Source: Bacteroidota bacterium
GTDB lineage: Bacteria; Bacteroidota; Ignavibacteria; Ignavibacteriales; Melioribacteraceae
Assembly: GCA_018818065.1 (NCBI GenBank)
Contig: JAHISV010000005.1
Location: 726,527-790,526, forward strand
DNA length: 64,000 nucleotides
Direction: 5' to 3'
Numbering within the stretch: position 1 is the first letter of the stretch; every line of letters starts with the position of its first letter. The notes beneath the pieces were generated by a model that was not told where the DNA came from, made no database searches, and was given only the letters and a program-made list of their open reading frames with translations. Below, piece by piece: positions 53,268 through 61,918 of this stretch. The translations under genes were made by a program, and so were the position numbers.

Positions 53268-53368
53268 ACAAGCCCATAATTGATTACATCATAATTAATT
53301 AAAAAGAGAATAGCCTATACATTTATTTACCTTTTCTAATTTTTCTACTATCATCCAGGAGGAAATGT

Positions 53369-53992
53369 ATGTACAGGTATCTCGTAATTTTTTTGTTTGC
53401 TGTATTAATCCTGCAACCTCAGAGTGTATTTTCACAAATAACTTTCTCAAAATTATCAGTCGGTTTTGGTCTTATTAAAAATCAGCAGCTCTCTTATACA
53501 TATGACGAGGAGTTTGCCTATTATCCTGAGATAAGCTTGGGCGGATTATTTTACGAGGATTACCTTGAATGGGAATGTTATCTGGGGGCGTGGAGCGAGT
53601 TTGGAGAGTATAAGCATTGGACGGATCAATTAGTTAATCATTCTTATAGTGGAATTCATCTTGGTTCTCGTTTTGTTTTATTTCCGCAAAAAACACTAAA
53701 GCAGTTTCCTTTTTCAATAAACTTTGTCGGGGGTATCTCCAGTCACTTAATATGGCAAAACAAGGTAGATAGCGATTACTATTATGGGCCACCCACGGAG
53801 GACAATTTTTACATAATAATTACCGGCGATATTGGACTAGGGCTAAATGTATCGGTTACAGAGAATTACCGAATACGACTTGACGGGATAGTAAATATTC
53901 CCTTTAATCCGAATGAAAAACTATGGAACAAGGGTATTAGTTCAAGCCTGGTCTTGAAATTGGATTATTTCTTTAAAAATAATAAACAATAG
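53369..53992 (+). CDS. Hypothetical outer-membrane barrel protein
   Basis: 207 residues. Signal peptide (LVIFLFAVLILQPQSVFSQI), then aromatic-rich amphipathic strands (YYPEISLGGLFYEDYLEWEC, YSGIHLGSRFVLFP, FYIIITGDIGLGLNVSV) and a terminal strand SSLVLKLDYFF. AGGAGG directly upstream gives a confident start. The protein is of the generic outer-membrane barrel type, with no family I can name. The 256 bp after it hold nothing recognisable. Confidence 0.6.
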   Translation: MYRYLVIFLFAVLILQPQSVFSQITFSKLSVGFGLIKNQQLSYTYDEEFAYYPEISLGGLFYEDYLEWECYLGAWSEFGEYKHWTDQLVNHSYSGIHLGSRFVLFPQKTLKQFPFSINFVGGISSHLIWQNKVDSDYYYGPPTEDNFYIIITGDIGLGLNVSVTENYRIRLDGIVNIPFNPNEKLWNKGISSSLVLKLDYFFKNNKQ

Positions 53993-54248
53993 TTTTTGGG
54001 GCTAGTTATTAGCAAGCGAAGTAGAGGCTGTCTTTGTATTCTCTTGTATGATTGAAGTTAGTATCCTGGTTCTGATCTTTAGTTATCAGTGTCAATATCT
54101 GGAAAGTTAAATTAAAAGAAATCTATTTCTTTGCAAGTAATAGCCAAATAATAGAGTTTTACTTCTTTATGTTCATACATTATTTTAATATTTCATTATT
54201 CAGAGTGATTCTCTATCTTCTTTTAGTTTATTAAGTGTTTGGATTTTT

Positions 54249-54947
54249 ATGAAAACGATTCTAATTACAGGTGCCAATCAGGGATTTGGGAAAGCCTTGT
54301 TTCAGTTATATTCTGATAAAGGATGGAAAGTGTTTCCCCTCATAAGAGATGAATCGGCACTAAGTGGATTAAAAGAAATAAATCCCTCTTGTTTCCCGAT
54401 TCTTGCGGATTTGAGGGATGACGACCTTATTGATAAAGTAACTAAGGTATTATCTGAGCAATGCGATACTCTTGAACTACTCATTAACAATGCTGGTTAT
54501 GTTAAGAAAGTGGAGGGCGCACTCAATATTACCAGTGAAATACTTGAAGATCATTTCAAAGTAAATGTCTCGGGTATCTGGAACGTTAGTAAAGCTGCTT
54601 ACCAATTTTTAATAAAAGCTGGTCATGCAAATATTATTAATGTATCTTCCCGAAGGGGATCAATTGAGTTCAATAGTTCCGAACCATTTGCGCGGGCTCT
54701 CCCTTACAAAGTTTCAAAGTGCGCGCTTAACATGTTAAGTGTCTTAATGGATGAGGAATTTTCAAAAGAAGGGATTCGTGTAATTCCGGTTCATCCGGGT
54801 AAACTGAAAACGTGGGTCGCTCCTCCGGACGCTGATACAACTCCTGAAGCAGCAGCATTGAAGCTTTATGAATGGGTTACTAAAATTGATGCAAATACAC
54901 CATGTAAATTGTACGACCTGATGAATGAAGATTTCATTCCATGGTAA
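54249..54947 (+). CDS. Short-chain dehydrogenase/reductase (SDR)
   Basis: 232 residues, classical SDR: nucleotide-binding TGANQGFGKALF near the N-terminus, NNAGYV, NVSSRRGSI with the catalytic Ser, and YKVSK (Tyr-x3-Lys), then HPGKLKTWV. It is a cytoplasmic NAD(P)-dependent oxidoreductase of unknown substrate. It is 32 nt upstream of the YeeZ-like gene and probably shares its transcript. Confidence 0.88.
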   Translation: MKTILITGANQGFGKALFQLYSDKGWKVFPLIRDESALSGLKEINPSCFPILADLRDDDLIDKVTKVLSEQCDTLELLINNAGYVKKVEGALNITSEILEDHFKVNVSGIWNVSKAAYQFLIKAGHANIINVSSRRGSIEFNSSEPFARALPYKVSKCALNMLSVLMDEEFSKEGIRVIPVHPGKLKTWVAPPDADTTPEAAALKLYEWVTKIDANTPCKLYDLMNEDFIPW

Positions 54948-54979
54948 GAATAAGATATTAGAGAAAGGATGTGTACGTT

Positions 54980-55792
54980 ATGAAAACTGTTAGCATAATG
55001 GGCTGCGGTTGGTTGGGATTACCTCTTGCAGAAGCTCTTGCAGAAAAAAAATATCAAGTAAAGGGCTCTACTACTTCTGATGACAAATTAAAGTTGCTTA
55101 AGAAAAAAGGTATAGAACCATTCAAAATAAAATTGGTGGAAAGCAGTATTGAGGGGGATATTAATAATTTCCTCGAATCCGAGATTCTCATTCTTAATAT
55201 TCCGCCCAGCAGTATAAGCAGCGAGCAGAAAGAGTTTAGAGAACTTATTCATCTTGTTGATGAGTCTCCGGTCAGCCAGTTGTTATTTGTCAGTTCAACT
55301 TCGGTATATCCAAATTATTGCGGTGAGGTTGTTGAAAGTTTTGGATTAAACTTGCAGACAACATTGAATGGCAAATTATTTGAGATGGAAGCTGAACTGA
55401 AAAATATGAAGAACACAAAATTTACCATTGTAAGATTCGGCGGTCTTATTGGTTATGAGAGAGATCCGGGCATGTTTTTAGCCGGGCGAAGAAAAATCAG
55501 CGATCCGTTTGCGCCCGTGAATTTAATTCATAGGGATGACTGCCTTGGTATTCTTACCAGTATACTTCAGAAGGGAGTTTGGGGAGAGGTTTTTAATTCT
55601 TGTGCCGACACTCATCCAACAAAAAAAGAATTCTACACGGCAGCAGCAAAGCGAATTGGGCTGGTTCCGCCTGAGTTTGAAAGAAGTGACAAGGGAGATT
55701 ATAAAGTAATCAATAACAGCAAAACGAAAGAAATGTTGGATTACAGTTTTATTGTCTCTGATTTACTTGATTTTGCCAGAAAGGGCAATTAA
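54980..55792 (+). CDS. YeeZ-like NAD(P)-dependent epimerase/reductase
   Basis: 270 residues from ATG 54980; the GTG at 54971 lies too near the AAAGGA ribosome site. Extended-SDR Rossmann start SIMGCGWLGLPLAEALAEKK, then ILNIPPSS, FVSSTSVYPNYCGEVV, VRFGGLIGYERDPG and NLIHRDDCLGIL, the pattern of YeeZ proteins (atypical SDR). The catalytic Tyr of the YxxxK motif is absent in this branch, so its reaction is uncertain. Cytoplasmic. Confidence 0.88.
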   Translation: MKTVSIMGCGWLGLPLAEALAEKKYQVKGSTTSDDKLKLLKKKGIEPFKIKLVESSIEGDINNFLESEILILNIPPSSISSEQKEFRELIHLVDESPVSQLLFVSSTSVYPNYCGEVVESFGLNLQTTLNGKLFEMEAELKNMKNTKFTIVRFGGLIGYERDPGMFLAGRRKISDPFAPVNLIHRDDCLGILTSILQKGVWGEVFNSCADTHPTKKEFYTAAAKRIGLVPPEFERSDKGDYKVINNSKTKEMLDYSFIVSDLLDFARKGN

Positions 55793-55907
55793 TAATCTTC
55801 GATTAAAATAGTTTTACAAAGAAATGAAAAACCACTATTTTTATCTCCTGCAAAATCCTAATTCAACCCCCGTGTTAGGTATGGTGCTTAATATTATGAG
55901 GTAAACT

Positions 55908-57440
55908 ATGTACTCTTTAATCAGGATGGCATTTCTTTTTTTTATTGTCTTAAGTGAAATATTTCCCTTTCAAACAGATTTACTTACTACCGGGCTGAAA
56001 TATGGAGAGTATTCCACTGGTTTTAAGTTGTTAACACTAAGTGATTATTCCAGAAGTTATAATACTAGCAACTCACGTGATTTGCGTGCTTATCTCTGGT
56101 ATCCTGCAGAAAAAAACGAGAATTCTCCACTTACTATCGGTGATTTCGCTAAGTATGCCTACGAGGATTTTAATCCTGTTTCTGCTGACTTTAATGTCAA
56201 TTCCAGAAGCGAGATGAATGAACTACCACTGGCAAGAGGATTGTCCGATACTAGTTGGGCGGAGTTTGTTTCCAAAGAACTTATATCAACACTGAATCCC
56301 CTCAAACAAGAAAGAAAATTTCCCTTAATAATATTTGGACAGGGGCTTTATTATGAATCCCCGCTTACACATATTGTTTTGTGCGAGTACCTTGCAAGTC
56401 ATGGTTATGTGGTTATTACATGTCCATTGCTGGGCTCTAACTCACGTCTCGTAAGGCTAAATAATGTTGATCTGGAAGCACAAGTCAGAGACCTGGAGTA
56501 TTTGCTCTCATATTCTCTGCAGCTTGACAATGTTGATAGAGAAAAGGTTGGCGCCATTGGTTTTGACATGGGGGGAATGTCCGCCTTGACCATGTGCATG
56601 AGGAACAATAGCATAAAGGCTTTTGTAACGACAGATGCGGGAATAGTATTTCCTCACTCTTCGGGTCTGCCAGGAAGCTCTCCTAATTATAATCCCGCCT
56701 CATTTTCAATTCCCTGGATGCATATGACAAGAGCCTCAAGCTATTATGCAGAACTGAGCACGAATAAGGAAACATCATTATACGAACAGAAGATTAGCGG
56801 CGACAGCTACCTTGTTCTTTTCGATACGGCTCCTCATGTTAATTTTACCTCTTATTCTCTTTTCGGAATTCAGGAGAATGTTCCAGGTTACTGGTCAAGT
56901 GCAGAGAGCATTTTCCCGAGTACATACATGACTGTATGCAATAAGACTCTTGCATTTTTTGACTACTATTTGAAGGGAATGGATTCTTCACTTTCTTTAC
57001 TCAATTTTAAAGATCCAGATTCGGAAATATTATACGAGGTAATCTCAAAGAAGGGTGTTGACCGGGGTCCGGAATTTGAGGCGTTTTCTGAACGAATAAC
57101 TGTTAATGGTATTGAATCTGCTATTGATTTTTTTATGAATGTACAGAATACATACCTTGATAACAAATTAGCTGATGAGGAAAGAATAAACGAACTGGCT
57201 TACAAGTATCTCTATTTCTGGTCGAATACTAAAATTGCGATCAGCCTGTTTGAACTAAATGTTAATACCTTTCCTGATTCGCCCAACGTGTATGACAGTC
57301 TAGGTGAAGCATATTATATAACAGGCAACAGAGAACTGACAATTAAAAATTACAAAAGAGCTCTTGAGCTTAATCCAGAAAACAAAAATGCCAAACTGGT
57401 TCTTGATGAGCTTACAGGCGGAGAAAAAAATAATGAATAA
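55908..57440 (+). CDS. Exported alpha/beta hydrolase with Asp nucleophile elbow and TPR tail
   Basis: 510 residues. Hydrophobic N-terminus to about residue 21. The alpha/beta-hydrolase core resembles the PAF-acetylhydrolase/dienelactone hydrolase group: RAYLWYPAE, FPLIIFGQGLYYESPLTHIV, LASHGYVVITCP, GAIGFDMGGMSALTM. The nucleophile position in G-F-D-M-G is Asp220, not Ser or Cys. A possible His partner is in DTAPHVNF. Residues ~455-505 form a TPR-like unit (YDSLGEAYYITGNRELTIKN, YKRALELNP). GAGG precedes ATG 55908. The stop overlaps the acetyltransferase start by 8 nt. Confidence 0.8.
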   Translation: MYSLIRMAFLFFIVLSEIFPFQTDLLTTGLKYGEYSTGFKLLTLSDYSRSYNTSNSRDLRAYLWYPAEKNENSPLTIGDFAKYAYEDFNPVSADFNVNSRSEMNELPLARGLSDTSWAEFVSKELISTLNPLKQERKFPLIIFGQGLYYESPLTHIVLCEYLASHGYVVITCPLLGSNSRLVRLNNVDLEAQVRDLEYLLSYSLQLDNVDREKVGAIGFDMGGMSALTMCMRNNSIKAFVTTDAGIVFPHSSGLPGSSPNYNPASFSIPWMHMTRASSYYAELSTNKETSLYEQKISGDSYLVLFDTAPHVNFTSYSLFGIQENVPGYWSSAESIFPSTYMTVCNKTLAFFDYYLKGMDSSLSLLNFKDPDSEILYEVISKKGVDRGPEFEAFSERITVNGIESAIDFFMNVQNTYLDNKLADEERINELAYKYLYFWSNTKIAISLFELNVNTFPDSPNVYDSLGEAYYITGNRELTIKNYKRALELNPENKNAKLVLDELTGGEKNNE

Positions 57441-57993
57441 TGATAAAGTTGTATTAGAATCGGACAGGCTATTATTAAGAAATATTAAAATGAGCGATGT
57501 GGATGATTTTTTATATTACCGTTCAATTCCTGAAGTTGCAACTTATCAGGGATGGGAGCCTTACAAAGAAGAGGATGCGGTAAACTATATTAATATCTAT
57601 AAAGACAATATCCCGGGCATTCCGGGCGATTGGTGCTCATGGGCAATAATACACAAAGAAGATGATAAGTTGATTGGTGATTGTTCAATTAAACTTACAA
57701 AAGATGAGCCGCGCATTGCGGAAATCGGTTGCACATTGTCACCTGATTATCAGGGCAGAGGTATTGCCAAAGAATCCATTTCGGCAATGATCGACTACGC
57801 ATTCGAAAATTTGGATGTACATAGAATAGTAGGGATTACAGATGCGAAGAATCTACCTTCGCAAAAACTTATGGAAAGCATGGGCATGAGAAAGGAAGGG
57901 CATTTTATTAAGAATATCTGGTTCAAAGGTGAGTGGGGTGATGAATGTCAATATGCAATTCTGAAAGATGAGTGGCAAAATTTAAGTAAGTAA
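57433..57993 (+). CDS. GNAT acetyltransferase, RimJ/RimL-like
   Basis: 186 residues from ATG 57433, which overlaps the hydrolase stop; the frame from 57364 lies wholly inside the hydrolase gene. LESDRLLLRNIKMSDVDDF opens the fold, the acetyl-CoA loop is LSPDYQGRGIAKESISAMID (Q/R-x-x-G-x-A), and the C-terminal LMESMGMRKEGHFI is typical of the RimJ/L group. Members acetylate protein N-termini or small amines. It is translationally coupled to the hydrolase gene. Substrate unknown. Confidence 0.88.
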   Translation: MNNDKVVLESDRLLLRNIKMSDVDDFLYYRSIPEVATYQGWEPYKEEDAVNYINIYKDNIPGIPGDWCSWAIIHKEDDKLIGDCSIKLTKDEPRIAEIGCTLSPDYQGRGIAKESISAMIDYAFENLDVHRIVGITDAKNLPSQKLMESMGMRKEGHFIKNIWFKGEWGDECQYAILKDEWQNLSK

Positions 57994-58022
57994 TTTCTTA
58001 AATTTAAAATTTGTTAGGCAGC

Positions 58023-58571
58023 ATGATCAAAAAACTACTATTACTTGCAATTGCTTTCAGCGCTAGTCGACTTTTAGCTCAGGGGTATCAGTTAAATCCA
58101 GAGAGTTATAAAGATCTTGTTAGTCGAACCAAATGCACAATTGGTTACTATGACGTAGGAACAGTTAACAATTCTGAATACCCCGGTTTATATGGAAATT
58201 TATGCTACAAAAAATCTAATGTAAATCCTTTTGATTTGTCAGGTTATGATATTGGGGTTGGGTTTGAAGGCGGGATTAATTTTCTTCATCAATCAGGTTT
58301 TACTATTGGTGCAGTTATTCCTTACGCTCAGGTTGGTCCGGAAATAAGAATAGATGACAGGTTCTTTTTGGGTGTGCATATCGGGTTTTCTCTTTTTGCA
58401 GCGGGGAAATACTTCGCTTTCGCTGCTTATGCTGGTGCAGAAGTAGGTTACATTGCAGAAATTTTTAATTCGACAAATGTGGAAATTATCGCAGGCTTTA
58501 ACTCTCCATTCCTGACAGGTTTTACAAATCAGATTTTCATTCCGTTTATCGGCGCAGGGATACCACTGTAA
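58023..58571 (+). CDS. Hypothetical exported membrane-associated protein
   Basis: 182 residues from ATG 58023 (the frame opens at TTG 58011). Signal peptide (LLLLAIAFSASRLLAQ), then a Gly/Phe/Tyr-rich body with long semi-hydrophobic stretches (GFTIGAVIPYAQVGPEIRID, RFFLGVHIGFSLFAAGKYFA, FAAYAGAEVGYIAEIF) suggesting a small barrel. No family recognised. It probably continues the transcript of the acetyltransferase gene (29 nt apart). A GTTAGGC just before the start looks like an attC end but has no partner. Confidence 0.55.
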   Translation: MIKKLLLLAIAFSASRLLAQGYQLNPESYKDLVSRTKCTIGYYDVGTVNNSEYPGLYGNLCYKKSNVNPFDLSGYDIGVGFEGGINFLHQSGFTIGAVIPYAQVGPEIRIDDRFFLGVHIGFSLFAAGKYFAFAAYAGAEVGYIAEIFNSTNVEIIAGFNSPFLTGFTNQIFIPFIGAGIPL

Positions 58572-58766
58572 TTTTTCGAAAGAATAGAATATTCAGAATT
58601 ATTGCATAAGCAAATAGTTTTATATTATCCTGTATTTACCGGGCATTTTTTTTATATTCCTTCGTATCAATTTGCTTTGGAATTATATTAATAAACAAGG
58701 CTCGTAGACATTTTACATCTCTAATCGCAACTGATATAATCTCATTAACAGTTAAGGGACTTAATT

Positions 58767-59483
58767 ATGAATAAAAATGATTTTGCAAAGTATGTTGTTT
58801 TAACTGCCATCTTAAGTATAGGAATTGCGTTAGCCGGTTACGCCATAGGAGGGGGTTTTGTTGAGTCGAAACTGGCTGACAGGTATGTAACTGTAAAAGG
58901 TCTTGCAGAAAAAGAGGCTGATGCTGACCTTGCAATCTGGCCGATAACATTCAATGTAATGTCCAATGGTTTGTCTGATATCCAGGGGCAGGTAGAGGAG
59001 AACCGAGTAATAATTAAAGAATTTTTGTTAAAGTCCGGCTTCGAAGAAAAAAGTGTTTCCTACGCGGCACCCAAAATTTTTGATAATGAAGCAGATGGTT
59101 ATAGTAACAGAGTGCAGCAATTCAGGTACAGAGCTCAATCTACTGTAACAGTTCGATCAGATAAAGTAAGCCTTGTTAAGACCAGTATGGAAAAGTCAGG
59201 AGCATTAATAGGGAAGGGTGTTGTAATGGCGCAGAATTGGGAATTCCCCACGGAGTTTATCTATACTGCCTTAAACGAAATTAAACCTTCGATGATAGAA
59301 GAAGCGACCAAAAATGCCAGGATGGCAGCCGAAAAATTTGCAATGGATTCCGGCAGTGAAGTTGGTAAAATACGTAATGCAACACAGGGATTATTCTCAA
59401 TTGATAATAGAGATATGAATTCACCGGAAAGAAAAGTAATAAGAGTAGTAACAACAGTGCAATACTATCTTGTAGATAACTAA
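58767..59483 (+). CDS. SIMPL-domain (DUF541) protein
   Basis: 238 residues. One N-terminal helix (VLTAILSIGIALAGYAIGGG) anchors or exports the protein, then the SIMPL domain: DRYVTVKGLAEKEADADLAI, EFLLKSGFEEKSVSYAAP, RYRAQSTVTVRS, and the C-terminal VIRVVTTVQYYLVD. SIMPL proteins are periplasmic or membrane-linked, of unclear role, sometimes tied to stress. AAGGGA precedes ATG 58767. It is followed by a DUF3298 gene at 62 nt. Confidence 0.9.
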   Translation: MNKNDFAKYVVLTAILSIGIALAGYAIGGGFVESKLADRYVTVKGLAEKEADADLAIWPITFNVMSNGLSDIQGQVEENRVIIKEFLLKSGFEEKSVSYAAPKIFDNEADGYSNRVQQFRYRAQSTVTVRSDKVSLVKTSMEKSGALIGKGVVMAQNWEFPTEFIYTALNEIKPSMIEEATKNARMAAEKFAMDSGSEVGKIRNATQGLFSIDNRDMNSPERKVIRVVTTVQYYLVDN

Positions 59484-59545
59484 CGACTAGTTTAGTAATT
59501 TATTTTTTAAGTGGATGACGCTATTTAAGACGAGTGGAGAAAACA

Positions 59546-60352
59546 ATGAAAAAGTTTTTAATCTTTCTGTTAATACTGGTAATTGGGTTTATTGCCTATC
59601 GATATTTCAGTGGGAACGATCAGGGGCTTTTCAGCTTCCTTGAGAAAAGCAGCATCCCTTTAAAGTACGAAACAGTTATTTTTGAAAAGGCATATGGTGA
59701 TTGTGATAGTGAAGAGGCGCCATGCGCGACTGTTAAACTTGAGTATCCTGTATTTGAAAATCGGGATGGAGTTGTGATATTGCCAACTGTGCAGTCTACC
59801 GTTACAAAACTAATACTGAATGCTGGTATGGATGAAGGAGATAACATGACTTCTGATGATCTATATAATAATTTCGTGAATGATTACAAAGGAATATTGG
59901 CTGATTTTACTGATTATTTTATCCGATGGGGTTTAACAAGGGAAGTAAAAGTTATCCGTAACGATGGAAAGTATCTTACGTTTTTATTCTATGAGTATTC
60001 CTTTGCAGGAGGAGCTCATCCAAATTATACCACAACTTTTTATAATTACAATCTTGTAACAAACAAGGTGCTGGCGCTTAAGGATATTATTCTAGATGGT
60101 GCCTATTCTGAGCTGACAAAAATTGCAGAGAAGAAATTCAGAGAAAAAAGAGAGATGAATGCAGATGAGAGTTTTGCTGAAGCAGGTTTCTGGTTTGAAG
60201 ACAATGCATTTATTTTGAATGAGAATTTTTGTCTTACAGATTCCAGTCTTAAGTTTTTCTTTAATTCTTATGAAATTGCTCCATATGCACTAGGAACAAC
60301 GGAAATTGCAATTCCCTTTGAGGAGCTAAAAAACATTCTTGCAATCCAATAA
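59546..60352 (+). CDS. DUF3298-domain protein (RsiV-like)
   Basis: 268 residues from ATG 59546, set by GTGGAG 6 nt upstream. An N-terminal helix (FLIFLLILVIGFIAYRYF) anchors it; the periplasmic part has the DUF4163/DUF3298 pattern, including YSFAGGAHPNYTTTFYNYNL and the later LNENFCLTDSSLKFFFNSYE and IAIPFEEL. RsiV, a family member, binds lysozyme as an anti-sigma factor; here no sigma factor is adjacent. Function unknown. Confidence 0.88.
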   Translation: MKKFLIFLLILVIGFIAYRYFSGNDQGLFSFLEKSSIPLKYETVIFEKAYGDCDSEEAPCATVKLEYPVFENRDGVVILPTVQSTVTKLILNAGMDEGDNMTSDDLYNNFVNDYKGILADFTDYFIRWGLTREVKVIRNDGKYLTFLFYEYSFAGGAHPNYTTTFYNYNLVTNKVLALKDIILDGAYSELTKIAEKKFREKREMNADESFAEAGFWFEDNAFILNENFCLTDSSLKFFFNSYEIAPYALGTTEIAIPFEELKNILAIQ

Positions 60353-60355
60353 AAA

Positions 60356-60379
60356 GAAAGAGTGCCGTAGCACTCTTTC
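60356..60379. terminator. Bidirectional terminator
   Basis: GAAAGAGTGC (60356-60365) pairs perfectly with GCACTCTTTC (60370-60379), loop CGTA, between the convergent DUF3298 and S37 peptidase genes. Confidence 0.8.
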
Positions 60380-60381
60380 AA

Positions 60382-61683
60382 TTACAAGGTCTCAATAAAT
60401 TCCCGGTCAATCTTTAAGTCGAGCCATTTTTCAAGAGCTTTCAGTATCTTCTCTCTCTCCTCGCCCTTAAATTTAAGGATTGATGCTCCATGATTTCCAT
60501 CTTTCAGTGTCATTCTAAAAGAGTTGGTTTTACCACTTGGCCAAATGCCGGTTGCTGTCCACGGGTCGTTTTCGCCATAGATATAAATTACCTCTTTCGC
60601 TTCATTAGTAAGCCAATCATGAACTTCCCTGATTTGGGCAGCATCAAAAGGGTCACTCCAGTAAGGATCGTAAAAGTAGGGTTTGTTTGATGCGAAATCA
60701 TTTTTAACAGCTATCAATAAATCTTTGAATGGTCTCGTATCATAGTCATAGAAGCCGATTTCTGTATAGGCCTGATAATTAAAGGGGGCTACACGTTTTT
60801 TTGCACCTTTGGTGAAGAAACCGATATTTCCCTTAAAAGGCTTGTAAAGTTCCTCAGCCGTTGCACCAGGGAGCGGTATCTCCTCAATATCCTCACCTTT
60901 GTATTGCCACCAGCCGAAGGACATCTCAAATACCGAGTGTTCAAAACAGGTGTTTATATCCGCAACCAGTTCGTATTTATTATCTTCAATTTCTCTTCTC
61001 AGCATTGGTATTATTTCGTCTCGTCTTTTTAATAACTCTCTTTGATAGGTCAGCATTCTCAATCTATTCTCTTTAGTTGAAATGCTATCTGCAAGGTATT
61101 CAGGTATTCTCTTATCTTCCATATCGCGGTTAATTGGAGCTACATAAGCTACAGTTACGTCGTTATCATCAGGGAAGAAATATTCGTGGAAAAGTGCTGC
61201 CTGACCTCCTTTACTTCCGCCGGTATTAATCCATTTCCCACCATATATTTTCTTCAAAGCAATGGCTATTCTGTGCTGATCCTCAGCCGCCTGCTCAATA
61301 TCAAGTTTTGACCAGTCAATTGGTTCTTCAGGTGCCGAGGGTGAAAAGAATCTATGTTCAATTTCAACCTGGTTGCACTGAAGAATCTTAGTGAGTTCAT
61401 GAGTTCTGTTTGGTCTGGCATAGTAACCTCTGTCATGCAATACAACAGGTTTACTAAAATCCTTATGTTTTATGTGAATATATTGAGGATACTTAGGTCC
61501 ATCAGGATTATTATGATCCAACGGCTGCATAATTTTAATAGTAACACTTGAATCAGGATATGGCCATTCAAGATTGGAGCAGTCACTTATAAAATCATCA
61601 AATTGAAGTTCAGTTTTATTCTGTGCAGATATAATAAAAATATTTACGAAGAGAGCAAAAAGTAATAAAAAATATTTTTTCAT
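60382..61683 (-). CDS. S37-family (PS-10) tripeptidyl aminopeptidase-like protein
   Basis: 433 residues. Signal peptide (LLLFALFVNIFIISAQ). Matches Peptidase_S37: VVLHDRGYYARPNRTHELTK, QVEIEHRFF, IDWSKLDIEQAAEDQHRIAI, KWINTGGSKGGQAALF with nucleophile Ser157, YIYGENDPWT (Asp) and DGNHGASI (His). It is a secreted proline-preferring tripeptidyl peptidase by family. Mature enzyme in periplasm or medium. The minus-strand gene is monocistronic; about 235 bp separate it from the divergent repeat protein gene at 61919. Confidence 0.87.
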   Translation of the reverse strand: MKKYFLLLFALFVNIFIISAQNKTELQFDDFISDCSNLEWPYPDSSVTIKIMQPLDHNNPDGPKYPQYIHIKHKDFSKPVVLHDRGYYARPNRTHELTKILQCNQVEIEHRFFSPSAPEEPIDWSKLDIEQAAEDQHRIAIALKKIYGGKWINTGGSKGGQAALFHEYFFPDDNDVTVAYVAPINRDMEDKRIPEYLADSISTKENRLRMLTYQRELLKRRDEIIPMLRREIEDNKYELVADINTCFEHSVFEMSFGWWQYKGEDIEEIPLPGATAEELYKPFKGNIGFFTKGAKKRVAPFNYQAYTEIGFYDYDTRPFKDLLIAVKNDFASNKPYFYDPYWSDPFDAAQIREVHDWLTNEAKEVIYIYGENDPWTATGIWPSGKTNSFRMTLKDGNHGASILKFKGEEREKILKALEKWLDLKIDREFIETL

Positions 61684-61918
61684 GGAAAATCCCGCGATAG
61701 GTAATAAATAAATGCCAAAACTAAATATAATGTTATGTACATTAATTGAACAATAAAAAAGATATCATTCAATTTGAGCCCGTTATTGTACAATTCTTAA
61801 ATATTGAACGACACTTTCCAAGAAAACAGTCTATTTAAAAAATCATTTATAATGGCAACTAAATAGAACTCTGGTACGTCTAATCCGGCAGAGTTATAAA
61901 TAAATTAATAGGTGGATT

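Noticed and set aside
57364..57432. N-terminal extension of the GNAT acetyltransferase
   Set aside because: It is entirely inside the hydrolase coding region, and the family fold starts at the ATG at 57433.
58013..58019. GTTAGGC before the exported protein gene as an attC end
   Set aside because: There is no R'' partner or shared motif nearby; it probably serves only as a weak ribosome site.
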